From: Bifidobacterium avesanii
Lineage (GTDB): Bacteria > Actinomycetota > Actinomycetes > Actinomycetales > Bifidobacteriaceae
Length of the DNA: 64,000 nt
Direction: 5' to 3'
Assembly: GCF_009299475.1 (NCBI RefSeq)
Contig: NZ_WBSN01000008.1
Coordinates: forward strand, 1 to 64,000
In this document: piece after piece, positions 8,114 to 16,783 of the stretch
Numbering within the stretch: the stretch's first letter is position 1
Layout: each line of letters begins with the position of its first letter
Made by a program: the position numbers and the translations under genes
The notes under the pieces: model-generated
Told to the model about the DNA's origin: nothing
The model's database searches: none
The model's input: the letters and a program-made list of their open reading frames with translations, nothing else

Positions 8114-9508
8114 TCAGACGAGCTGATGGCGGGTCCAGCGTCCGGTGCGGTAGCGCAGGTAGAACAGGAACGCGCGCACGCCCCATTCGGTCAGCCATAC
8201 GGCCCACAGGCCCACGATCTGGTAGTTGAGCACCACGGAAACGAGGTAGCCCACGCCGATGCGGTAGATCCACATGGAGCTCAGCGAGCAGATGGTCGTC
8301 CACTTGCCGTCGCCGGCGGAACGCAGCATGGACGGCAGCACGGACTGCGCGGAGAACAGGAGCGGATAGGCGACCACGTTCATCCACATGAGGGTCCACA
8401 GGATGCCGTACGTGGCCGGGTCGGCGTGGTAGAACGACGTGATGGCCCACGGGAACAGGCCGGCGAGCAGCAGGCCCATCACGCCGGAGACCGCCGAGCC
8501 GGTGAGGATGAACGATCGCATGATCTTGCGCGTGTACTTCACGTCGCCCGCACCCATGGACGCACCGGCGATCGGCACGATGGCGGTGCTCAGCGTGCGC
8601 GGGACGATCTCGATCAGGTGGCACCACGAGCCGATGATGCCGTTCGCGGCGAGCTGAAGCGTGCCAAACGGGACGATGAACATCTGGATGATGAGCTTGC
8701 CGCCGTTGAAGAACAGGTCCTCGAGGATGAACGGCAGGCTCACGGACAGCACGTTGCCGACGCGCTTCGCGTCCACACGCAGCAGCATGGCCCGCTTGAG
8801 GTACAGCTGCGGCGCGTAGCTTTTCAGCAGCACGACGCCCATCACCGCGCCGACGAGCTGCGAAAGCACCACCGACCACGCGAGACCCGCCACGCCCATA
8901 CCGGCCCACATGACGAACACGATGTTGAGCAGCATGTTGGACCCGTTCGCCACCACGGACAGGGCGAGCGTGACGCGCGTGCGCCCGATGCCCCTCAGCG
9001 CGCCGGCGATGGCGTTGTACAGGCCGCGCAGCGGGTAGCTCACCAGCAGGCCCAGCAGGAACACGTGGATGTTGGCGAACACGTCCGGCTCGGCCGACCC
9101 GAACAGGAACGTGATGATCCGGTCCTCGAACGCGAGCACGAGCGCCGAGTACACGATCGTCACGGCGAGCATGGCGTGGATGGCCGCCGCCGTGACGCGC
9201 CCGATCTGCTCGCGGTGCCCGGCGCCGAAGTGCTGCGCGACGAGCACGCAGGTGCCGAGCGCGATGGAGTTGAACGTGCCGAACATGAGCCAGTGGACCG
9301 CGTTCGCCGTGTTCACCGCGCCCACGGAGGCCGGGCCGTCGGAGCTGATGATGCCGGTGTTGCAGAATTCGACGAGCGTCATGAAGACGGTGTCCACGAA
9401 GATGGGCAGCACGAGGTTGTAGATGTCCCGCGCCGAGTAGTGCTCGCCGCGGAAGGCGTTGAGGACATGCTGGTAATGGACGTTGGAGGCGAAGTCCGGC
9501 CGGTGCAT
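8114..9508 (-). CDS. MATE family multidrug/toxin exporter
   Basis: A 464-residue membrane protein with about twelve hydrophobic helices in two related halves, as in MATE antiporters that expel cationic drugs using Na+ or H+. Characteristic stretches are NLVLPIFVDTVFMTLVEF at the first helix, ALRGIGRTR in the first half and MLRSAGDGKW in the second. GAGGAG lies eleven bases before the ATG. A -10-like TACAAT is on the minus strand at 9628-9623. It stands alone downstream of a 700-base spacer. The substrate is unknown. Confidence 0.88.
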   Translation of the reverse strand: MHRPDFASNVHYQHVLNAFRGEHYSARDIYNLVLPIFVDTVFMTLVEFCNTGIISSDGPASVGAVNTANAVHWLMFGTFNSIALGTCVLVAQHFGAGHREQIGRVTAAAIHAMLAVTIVYSALVLAFEDRIITFLFGSAEPDVFANIHVFLLGLLVSYPLRGLYNAIAGALRGIGRTRVTLALSVVANGSNMLLNIVFVMWAGMGVAGLAWSVVLSQLVGAVMGVVLLKSYAPQLYLKRAMLLRVDAKRVGNVLSVSLPFILEDLFFNGGKLIIQMFIVPFGTLQLAANGIIGSWCHLIEIVPRTLSTAIVPIAGASMGAGDVKYTRKIMRSFILTGSAVSGVMGLLLAGLFPWAITSFYHADPATYGILWTLMWMNVVAYPLLFSAQSVLPSMLRSAGDGKWTTICSLSSMWIYRIGVGYLVSVVLNYQIVGLWAVWLTEWGVRAFLFYLRYRTGRWTRHQLV

Positions 9509-9726
9509 GCGTTGCCACGCTCCTCTGGTCGTCGGCGGGGGGCTGTGCGTGCCGGGCCGCCGTGCGGTCGTCGTTGACGGAAGATTTGGTGTGTTGTGGG
9601 GTGCCGTTGGGGACGGTCATCCATTGTAGTGCAACGTTGTGCCAACCGACGCGCCGGTTGCCGCGGGTTGCTGGGACTGCTGAGGTTGCCGGGACCGCTG
9701 GGGCGACGGCGACGCGACTGCGATCG

Positions 9727-9757
9727 TGACCGCGACCATGACCGCGACCATGACCGC
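9727..9757. repeat. 12-bp tandem repeat, 2.6 copies
   Basis: TGACCGCGACCA occurs twice in direct succession, followed by TGACCGC. It is upstream of the MATE gene in non-coding sequence. Confidence 0.8.
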
Positions 9758-9996
9758 CCATGTGGCAAAGTCCGTGACGGAGACCGGGCGGCCATCGTCA
9801 CACGCGCCCGCAACCGTTGGAATACCAGGGATCCTGATCATGGGGCCACTGCGATGAACGGTCTCCGTCACGGTCTCCGCCACAATCCGGTCACCGTCAC
9901 GCCCAGAGTCCCAAGCCGCGGCGAACGGCACGGCCGCACGGGCACCGCGCCAACGCTAGCGCCAGCACCAGCGCCACGGACCGGGAGCGGCTTCCC

Positions 9997-10092
9997 GGAC
10001 AGGGAGTGCCCGCTCCCTGTCCGCACGAGTTCAAACCGTTGAAATTCCGCCGATTTGCCGCCGACCGGACCGGGAGTGGGCACTCCCTGTCC
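9997..10092 (+). repeat. 96-bp composite dyad repeat, copy 3
   Basis: Dyads 9997-10022 and 10067-10092 flank a 44-bp core (10023-10066) containing TTCAAACCGTTGAAA. It has the same orientation as copy 2 and identical segment lengths. The core has drifted more than in the other two copies, but the CGTTGAAA block lies at the same offset. Confidence 0.75.
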
Positions 10093-10206
10093 AAACAAGC
10101 GCTCCCTGTCCGGGCCAAGCGCACTCAGTCCGGAGAAGCCTACCCCGTCCTAGCCAGACACTCCTCGCCCGGGCAAAACGCGCACAGAACCCGCGGCCAC
10201 CACGCC

Positions 10207-11064
10207 CTACAGGGTGCGCAGACGGAACGCGCCCGTGCGGTTGGAGGCCACGATCATGTGGTCGTTCGGCAGCTCGGTCCACCCGTATTCGGCGGGCTGG
10301 TCGAAGCCGGAGGACGCGGCCACCACGCCGCCGGTGTTGAGCTTGCGGTAGCGGATCACGCGGTAGTCGTGGGCGTACTGCTCCATGCCGTAGGACTCGT
10401 ACAGCTCGATCACGCGGTGCGAGACCTCGGTGCGCTTGCACGCGCGCAGGACCACCAGCTCGTTCTCGCTCTGCAGCATGCAGTTGTATGAGCTCAGCGG
10501 GTAGTACCGGCGCAGCAGGGCCACGGCCTGGGAGACGGATTCGGGCAGAGTGCAGCCCATGCGCACGCGCTCGAGGATGAGCGCGAAGTAGATGGCGGAG
10601 TCGCTGCGGCCGCCGGTTTCCGCGAGGATGTCGCGGTCGACCGGGAAGTCGTGGTTGGTGACGATGTTGAGGCCGGTCTCGTCGGAGGAGATGTCGCCGT
10701 TGTGCATGAAGCTCAGCCCGTCGCAGAAGAACGGCTGCTGGTTCTCGATGATGAGCGGCAGTCCGGAGGACGCGAGGCGCAGATGGTAGATGCCGCCGCG
10801 CGCGCCCTGACGGGAGACGATCGGGTAGATCTGGTCGAAGCGGGCCGCCACGGTGGACTTGTACACGCGCGTGGCGGTCTCCGGCGTGCGGGCGCCGCCA
10901 TCGGAGAAGTGGCGGGTCACGGTCGGCTCGGTGACGAGCGCGCAGCCCCAGCCGTCATTGTGGATCATCGACTGCTGACGGTACTGTTCGGCCAGCCGCG
11001 TCCCCAGCACATCCTGAAGGCTGAGGTTGCGGCCCGACGTAGCGTACCCAAGCAATCTGCACAT
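10207..11064 (-). CDS. Class II glutamine amidotransferase (YafJ/EgtC-like)
   Basis: A 285-residue N-terminal-nucleophile amidotransferase. Cys2 follows the initiator Met (MCRLLGY), HNDGWG is at about 35-40, HLRLASSG at 94-101 for glutamine binding, and MHNGD at about 120-124 supplies the oxyanion Asn. The domain releases ammonia from glutamine; there is no fused synthetase, so the acceptor substrate is unknown. GGAGG lies directly upstream of the ATG, and TAGAGT ends eight bases before it. A 7+1+7 palindrome CCGATCG-A-CGATCGG at 11083-11097 sits just upstream and may be an operator. Confidence 0.88.
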   Translation of the reverse strand: MCRLLGYATSGRNLSLQDVLGTRLAEQYRQQSMIHNDGWGCALVTEPTVTRHFSDGGARTPETATRVYKSTVAARFDQIYPIVSRQGARGGIYHLRLASSGLPLIIENQQPFFCDGLSFMHNGDISSDETGLNIVTNHDFPVDRDILAETGGRSDSAIYFALILERVRMGCTLPESVSQAVALLRRYYPLSSYNCMLQSENELVVLRACKRTEVSHRVIELYESYGMEQYAHDYRVIRYRKLNTGGVVAASSGFDQPAEYGWTELPNDHMIVASNRTGAFRLRTL

Positions 11065-11082
11065 AATCCTCCACTCTAACGG

Positions 11083-11097
11083 CCGATCGACGATCGG
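11083..11097. promoter_or_regulatory. 15-bp palindrome upstream of the amidotransferase
   Basis: CCGATCG and CGATCGG are separated by one base, immediately upstream of the TAGAGT hexamer of the amidotransferase gene. The position suits a repressor or activator site; no candidate regulator lies nearby. Confidence 0.3.
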
Positions 11098-11203
11098 ACA
11101 CGCACCTCGTTATAACAACTTTTTATTACCCCGTATTCGGCGCCCCGGCCAAGCGGCCAAGCGGCCAAGACCGGCCGAGCCCGCAGCGCATCACCGCCGA
11201 CCG

Positions 11204-13738
11204 TCACCGCCGCACGCCCACGCGCACCAGGCCGGGCACGCGCCGCGTGGACACGAACAGTGGCTGCGTCTCCACGAGCGGATTGTACGGCGCCAGACCG
11301 AACCACTTGACGGGCGAGCCGGCCACGTGGCGGATCGCGTACTTGATCTGCAGCGAGAGGGCGCCGCGCGACGAGATCTTCGACTCGGGCATGAGCGCCT
11401 TGTGGATCAGCACATAGCGGATCGTGCCGATCTTCGGGTCGGCGTCCACCTTCGGGTAGATGGACTTCTGCTGCGGCAGTTCGCCGGAGCGCGACAGATC
11501 GTGCATGATCTGGTGCAGGTACGCCGGGATGGACTGGTTCACCTTGAAACCGAGGCGGATGCGCACGCGGAACAGGTAGTTGGTGCCGAAGTTCTCCACC
11601 GAGTACTCGCGCGTGAACGGCTCGTCGGTGGTCTGCACGGACACGGCCCACCACGCGCGCGCCCGCTTGGGGTGGTCGGCGAAGATGGAGAAGAAGATGT
11701 CCGTGTCGAGGCGCTTCATCTCCGCGTCGGACGTGAGGTACACGATGTTGTCCGCGAAGTACGGGATGCGGAAGTCGCCGTGCAGGCGCTCCAGCGCGGG
11801 CAGGCAGTCCTTGGGGGCCATGTGCCGGCGCTGGGCGCGCTCGAGCTTGGTGCCCTCGTTCCACGTGTACATGATCGTCAGGATCGCCACGGTGAGCAGC
11901 AGCGTGAACCAGCCGCCGTGCAGGAACTTCGCCATGGATGCGATGAAGAACAGGATCTGGATGGCCAGGAACACCACGGTGAACACGACCGCGCCGAGTC
12001 GGCTGGAGTTGTGCCACAGGTAGACCGCGAGCAGGATGGTCGTGGTGATCATGGTGATGGTCAGCGCGAGGCCGTACGCGGCGGAGATGTGCTCCGAGTC
12101 GCGGAAGATGGCGAGCACGACCAGCGTGGCCGCGCACAGCACCACGTTGATGGTGGGGATGTACAGCTGGCCGCGCGTGCGGGCTGGGTAGCGCACCTGC
12201 AGGTGGGGCATCCAGTTGAGGCCGGTCGCCTCGGAGACCATGGTGAACGCGCCGGTGATGAGGGCCTGCGAGGCGATGATGCCGGCGGTGACGGACAGGA
12301 TCACGGCCGCGTAGCGCACGCCCGGGGTCATCATCTGGAAGAACGGGTTGACGGTGGGCAGGTTCGCGAGCGCGGGATTGTCCTGGTTCCTGAGGATCCA
12401 CGCGCCCTGGCCGAAGTAGTTGAGCACGAGCGCGACCTTGATGAACGGCCAGGTGAAGTAGATGTTGCCGCGGCCCACGTGGCCCATGTCCGAGTAGAGC
12501 GCCTCGGCGCCGGTGGTGGACAGGAACACCGTGCCCATGAGCGCCACGCCGGCCGCGTTGTGCGGGCTGAACAGGAACTCGACGCCGTACACCGGGTTGA
12601 GCGCGGCGAGGATGCTCCAGTCGCCGCCGATGTTCGCCAGCCCCGCCACGGCGAGGAAGCTGAACCACACGAGCACGAGCGAGCCGAACACCTTGCCGAT
12701 GCTCTCCGTGCCGCGCGACTGCACGGCGAACAGCGCCACGATGATCACCACGGTGATCATGAGCGTGAGGTTCTCGTTCTCGCGGAACAGGCCCTCGAGC
12801 TGCGGCAGGGTTTTGAGGCCCTCCACGGCGGAGGATATGGACACGGCCGGGGTGAGCACCGAGTCGGCCAGGAACGCCGCGCCGCCGAGCATGGCCGGGA
12901 TGGCCAGCCACGCGCCGTAGCGGCGGATCAGCGAATACAGCGCGAAGATGCCGCCCTCGCCCTTGTTGTCGATGCGCATGGCGATGAGCACGTACTTGAC
13001 GGTGGTGATGAGCGTGATGGACCAGAACACCAGCGAGAGCATGCCGTACACGGACTCCTCGTTGGCATTGGCGAGCCCGCCCTGACCGGACAGGAACGTC
13101 TGGGCCGTGTACAGCGGCGAGGTGCCGATGTCGCCGTAGACCACGCCGAGCGCCACGATCGCCATGGAGAACGTGACCTTGTCGGGCCCGGACTGCACGC
13201 GCGCCCACCAGCGGCCGATCGGCCCGCGGGACTCGGCCTTCGCGAGTCGTTCGGCCTCCCTGCGCTGCTGCTCCTTCTGCTTGGTGAGCTCGGCGCGCTC
13301 CTCCTTGGTGAGCACGCGGCGGGACACCTTGGGCGCGTTGGTGAAGTTGCCGCGGGGCAGCACGACGGTGTCCGTGATGTCCGCCTTGGTGCGCTTGTGG
13401 GCCTGCGGCGCTCGAGGCGCGGCCTTGCGGTCCCACGCGGGGTGGTCGCTGGCCGGCTGCTGCGGTTTGGGCTGATTCTGCCGATCGTCCCGCGGCTTGG
13501 CCTGCCGGGACTCGGTTTGGGACTGAGCCGCGGGTCTCGGTTCGGACCGCTGGGGGCCGTCCGGCTGAGGCCCGACATGATCTTGTTGTGCTGCGGCATT
13601 CCGCGGGTTCTCCCGCCGCGCATCCCGCCGATCATCCCGCCGAACCATGGGTCTGACGTCGGACGGTTTGGCCGTCGCACCCGGCTCGGCATCCGCAGTC
13701 CGCTCCCCCCGCGCTGCGTGCTGTTGCTCTTGCACCAT
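11204..13738 (-). CDS. kup: Kup-type potassium uptake protein with long N-terminal extension
   Basis: An 844-residue protein. From about residue 189 it is a classical Kup/HAK/KT K+ transporter: ALGVVYGDIGTSPLYT is the selectivity-related first helix, with about twelve helices and a C-terminal cytoplasmic domain of some 200 residues. The first 185 residues are unusual: hydrophilic, rich in Gln, Pro, Arg and Ala up to about 115, then a charged helix near 143-170. AAAGGGG two bases before the ATG at 13738 supports this start, so the extension should be translated. Kup proteins are usually near 620-650 residues. tatD lies 212 bases upstream. Confidence 0.92.
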   Translation of the reverse strand: MVQEQQHAARGERTADAEPGATAKPSDVRPMVRRDDRRDARRENPRNAAAQQDHVGPQPDGPQRSEPRPAAQSQTESRQAKPRDDRQNQPKPQQPASDHPAWDRKAAPRAPQAHKRTKADITDTVVLPRGNFTNAPKVSRRVLTKEERAELTKQKEQQRREAERLAKAESRGPIGRWWARVQSGPDKVTFSMAIVALGVVYGDIGTSPLYTAQTFLSGQGGLANANEESVYGMLSLVFWSITLITTVKYVLIAMRIDNKGEGGIFALYSLIRRYGAWLAIPAMLGGAAFLADSVLTPAVSISSAVEGLKTLPQLEGLFRENENLTLMITVVIIVALFAVQSRGTESIGKVFGSLVLVWFSFLAVAGLANIGGDWSILAALNPVYGVEFLFSPHNAAGVALMGTVFLSTTGAEALYSDMGHVGRGNIYFTWPFIKVALVLNYFGQGAWILRNQDNPALANLPTVNPFFQMMTPGVRYAAVILSVTAGIIASQALITGAFTMVSEATGLNWMPHLQVRYPARTRGQLYIPTINVVLCAATLVVLAIFRDSEHISAAYGLALTITMITTTILLAVYLWHNSSRLGAVVFTVVFLAIQILFFIASMAKFLHGGWFTLLLTVAILTIMYTWNEGTKLERAQRRHMAPKDCLPALERLHGDFRIPYFADNIVYLTSDAEMKRLDTDIFFSIFADHPKRARAWWAVSVQTTDEPFTREYSVENFGTNYLFRVRIRLGFKVNQSIPAYLHQIMHDLSRSGELPQQKSIYPKVDADPKIGTIRYVLIHKALMPESKISSRGALSLQIKYAIRHVAGSPVKWFGLAPYNPLVETQPLFVSTRRVPGLVRVGVRR

Positions 13739-13916
13739 GACCCCTTTCGCGTGCCCTTCACGATACACACACATATTGCAGTGCGCGATGTTAGTACGCT
13801 TCGGCGTCCTTGGGAAATCGGGAGCGTGAATGCCAGCTGAATTACGGGCCGAAAAGGACGAAATCCGGGATTCCAAGCGCCAAACCCCCGCCGGGGCGTC
13901 CGTTTCAGCCCGTATG

Positions 13917-13950
13917 TTGCGCGCGCAGTACGGTTGCGCGCGCAGTACGG
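13917..13950. repeat. Exact 17-bp tandem duplication
   Basis: TTGCGCGCGCAGTACGG occurs twice head to tail. The second copy ends at the base next to the tatD stop codon, between tatD and kup. Confidence 0.85.
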
Positions 13951-14910
13951 TCACACGCCGTAGACCGCGCGCACGGTCCGGCGGGTGGCCTGCGCGACGG
14001 TCGTGAGCGGCAGGTCCATCGCGTCGGCGAGCGCGGCGAGCGTGTACGGGATCATGTACGGCGCGTTGGTGCGCCCGCGGTACGGCATGGGCGTGAGGTA
14101 CGGGGCATCGGTCTCCACCATGATGTGGTCGAGCCCCACGAGCCGGGCCGACTCGCGGATGCCGTCGTTGCCCTTGTAGCTCACCGTGCCGGAGAAGCTC
14201 AGGTACCAGCCGTGTTCGCGCGCGATCTCGCCCATCTCCGCGTCGCCGGAATACGAGTGGAACACCGTGCGTTCGGGGGCGCCGTCCGCGAGCAGCGTTT
14301 CGATGACTTCGCGGTGCGAGTCTCGGTCGTGGATCTGCATGGGCAGGCCGAGCTCCTTGGCGAGCGCGATGTGCGCGCGGAACGCCTCGCGCTGCAGCTC
14401 CTTGGCGCCCTCGCCGGTGCGGAACAGGTCCATGCCGGTCTCGCCGATCGCCACCACCTGATCGGGGTGCTGCGTGGCGAGCCGATGCACCTCCGCGAGC
14501 GCGTCCTCGAAGGGGACGTCATGCCATGGCTTGTACTTGAGTTCCAGACCGTCCGGCCCGGGCACGCCGCGGTGCCCGTGGAGCACGGATTCGTTGGGAT
14601 GGATCGCGAGCGCCGCGTGCACAAGACCCGGGTGGTCGACGGCCATCTGGACCGCCGTCCTCAGGTTCGGCAGCTCGCAACCCACGTCGATAATACCCTC
14701 GACGCCGACAGCCCGCGCCTGTCCCAGAATTTCATCCACATCGTAGACCGGCACGGGCGGCTGGCCCTTCGCCTCGGCCTCGTGGCTCATGGCCCTGGAG
14801 AACGGGACGACGGAGGCCACGTGCGTGTGGTCGTCGACCGTCCACGCCTCGCGCGGCAACGGTTCGGGGGCGGGCGCCCAGCTGCGGTCGCGGTGATGAT
14901 GCTTGCTCAT
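13951..14910 (-). CDS. tatD: TatD family metal-dependent hydrolase
   Basis: A 319-residue TIM-barrel hydrolase of the TatD family (3'-5' exonuclease / DNA-repair nuclease in characterised members). Metal ligands are visible in DDHTH (about 26-30), GETGMD, QIHDRD, FHSYSG and VETDAPYLTP. The first 20 residues are a His- and Pro-rich extra. A GTG at 14919 would add three residues; I prefer the ATG at 14910 because TAAGGT (14923-14918) ends seven bases before it, fitting a leaderless mRNA. It is followed after 31 bases by the ABC exporter stop codon. Confidence 0.9.
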   Translation of the reverse strand: MSKHHHRDRSWAPAPEPLPREAWTVDDHTHVASVVPFSRAMSHEAEAKGQPPVPVYDVDEILGQARAVGVEGIIDVGCELPNLRTAVQMAVDHPGLVHAALAIHPNESVLHGHRGVPGPDGLELKYKPWHDVPFEDALAEVHRLATQHPDQVVAIGETGMDLFRTGEGAKELQREAFRAHIALAKELGLPMQIHDRDSHREVIETLLADGAPERTVFHSYSGDAEMGEIAREHGWYLSFSGTVSYKGNDGIRESARLVGLDHIMVETDAPYLTPMPYRGRTNAPYMIPYTLAALADAMDLPLTTVAQATRRTVRAVYGV

Positions 14911-14941
14911 GCCACCCACCTTAGCGGGTGGGTCGCCGTCT

Positions 14942-16741
14942 CTAGGCCACCGCCGCCTTGATCATGGCGTACTGCGACTCGTACAGCCGCCAGTACGCGC
15001 CCTTGCGCCTCAGCAGCTCGGCGTGCGAGCCGCGCTCCACGATCTGCCCGTGGTCGATGTACAGGATCTCGTCCGCGTTCTCGATCGTGGACAGGCGGTG
15101 GGCGATGATGAAGCTCGTGCGCCCCTTGAGCAGGTGGGCGAGGCCGGCCTGCAGCGCCTCCTCGGTGCGCGTGTCGATGTTGGAGGTGGCCTCGTCGAGG
15201 ATGAGGATGCGCGGGTCGGCGAGCAGCACGCGCGCGAACGCGATGAGCTGGCGCTGGCCGGCGGACAGGGTCGAGCCGCGCTCCTCCACCACGGTGTCGT
15301 AGCCGTCGGGCAGCTCCATGATGAACTCGTGCGCGTGCACGGCCTTCGCGGCGGCCTCGATCGCCTCATCCGTGGCGTCGAGTTTGCCGTAGCGGATGTT
15401 CTCGCGCACGTTGCCGGAGAAGATGAAGGTGTCCTGCAGCATGACGCCCATCTGGCGGCGCAGGGAGGCGAGCGTCACGTCGCGCACGTCGTGGCCGTCC
15501 ACCTTCACCGATCCCTCGGACACGTCGTAGAAGCGCGACAGCAGGCTGATGATGGTGGTCTTGCCGGCGCCGGTCGGGCCCACGAGCGCGATCGTGCGGC
15601 CGGGCTCCACGTGGAAGTCCACGAGGTTGAGGATGTTGCGCCCGTCGTCCTCGTAGCGGAACACCACGTCGCTGAAGTCCACGCGCCCCTCGATCGGCGG
15701 CAGGTCGCGCGCGCCCGGGCGGTCCTGGATTTCGGGGACCACGTCGAGCGTCTCGAAGATGCGCTCGAGGTACGCGGAGCAGGTGATGAGCTGGTTGTAG
15801 AAGTTGCCGATGTTGATCACCGGGTTCCAGAAGTTGTTCGCGTAGCCCACGAACGCGATGAGCACGCCTGTGGTCACGTCCACGCCGCCGAAGCCCATGA
15901 CGCCCACGAAGTAGATGAACGAGATGGTCATCACGGAGATGGTCTGCACGCCCGGCCACATGAGGAACTGGATGTGCACGGCCTTCATCCACGCGGCGCG
16001 CACCTCGCCCTGCTGCTCCTGGAAGTTGCGGAACTGCGCCTGCTCCTGCGCGAACGTCTGCGTGGTCTTCACGCCGGCGATCGACTCGTGGATGTACGCG
16101 TTGAGGTTCGACTGCTTGTTGGAGAGCTTCTGGTAGGCGCGGCGCTGGAAGATCTTGAGCCCGTACACCCACGCGAGCAGGGCCGGGAACAGCACAAGGC
16201 TCCACAGGGCCAGGCGCCAGTCGATCGCGAACATGACCACCAGCGTGATCACGAACGTGAACACGTCGGAGATCACGTTGATCAGGCCGGAGGACAGGGT
16301 GTCGGACAAGGTGTTCACGTAGTTGACCACGCGGATGAGGATCTTGCCGTGCGGGCGCGAGTCGAAGTAGCTGAACGGCAGGGTCTGGATGTGCGTGAAG
16401 ATGTCGCGGCGCATGTCCTTGAGCATCATCTGGCCCACGCGCGTGATCGCCACCGTGCGGTAGCGCAGGGCGAACTCGTAGACGAGGATCAGCGCGGCGA
16501 GGATGCCGGCGAGCAGGCCGAGCTGGCCCAGATCGCGGTGGGGAATGGCCTCGTCGATCGCCACCTTGGTCAGGTACGGGACGGACACGAGGATGCAGCT
16601 CATGGAGATGACGACGGCGAGGATACGGGCGACCTGCCCCGCGTACGGCTTCAGGTACTTGCCGACGCGCAGGATGTCGTGGACGTTGATCGACTCCTCG
16701 AGCTCCTCGTCCTCGCGGTAGGTGTTGCGTTGCTGTGCCAT
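14942..16741 (-). CDS. ABC exporter half-transporter, subunit with non-canonical signature
   Basis: A 599-residue half-transporter: six transmembrane helices (about 35-320) and a nucleotide-binding domain with Walker A GPTGAGKT (388-395), signature LSAGQ (492-496, canonical LSGGQ) and Walker B ILILDE (512-517) with its catalytic Glu. It pairs with the gene 42 bases upstream, whose Walker B ends in Asp. One composite ATP site would thus be degenerate, as in BmrCD/LmrCD-type heterodimeric exporters of drugs or lipids. AAGGAC lies before the ATG. The substrate is unknown. Confidence 0.9.
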   Translation of the reverse strand: MAQQRNTYREDEELEESINVHDILRVGKYLKPYAGQVARILAVVISMSCILVSVPYLTKVAIDEAIPHRDLGQLGLLAGILAALILVYEFALRYRTVAITRVGQMMLKDMRRDIFTHIQTLPFSYFDSRPHGKILIRVVNYVNTLSDTLSSGLINVISDVFTFVITLVVMFAIDWRLALWSLVLFPALLAWVYGLKIFQRRAYQKLSNKQSNLNAYIHESIAGVKTTQTFAQEQAQFRNFQEQQGEVRAAWMKAVHIQFLMWPGVQTISVMTISFIYFVGVMGFGGVDVTTGVLIAFVGYANNFWNPVINIGNFYNQLITCSAYLERIFETLDVVPEIQDRPGARDLPPIEGRVDFSDVVFRYEDDGRNILNLVDFHVEPGRTIALVGPTGAGKTTIISLLSRFYDVSEGSVKVDGHDVRDVTLASLRRQMGVMLQDTFIFSGNVRENIRYGKLDATDEAIEAAAKAVHAHEFIMELPDGYDTVVEERGSTLSAGQRQLIAFARVLLADPRILILDEATSNIDTRTEEALQAGLAHLLKGRTSFIIAHRLSTIENADEILYIDHGQIVERGSHAELLRRKGAYWRLYESQYAMIKAAVA

Positions 16742-16783
16742 GCGAAAAGTCCTTACGCTCCCTGTTTGCCTAGAATCGTTTCC

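Larger units (their letters stand above)
9509..10206. other. Intergenic region with several repeats
   Basis: No gene is supported. It contains a tandem repeat at 9727-9757, an inverted repeat CGTGACGGAGACC / GGTCTCCGTCACG at 9773-9785 and 9860-9872, and copy 3 of the 96-bp composite element (9997-10092) with extra half-dyads on both sides (9978-9996 and 10098-10112). The MATE promoter probably lies near 9623-9650. Confidence 0.6.

Noticed and set aside
8007..9761. Upstream extension of the gnd frame to 1074 codons
   Set aside because: It overlaps the MATE gene in another frame and has no domain; a Shine-Dalgarno fixes the gnd start at the GTG 8006.
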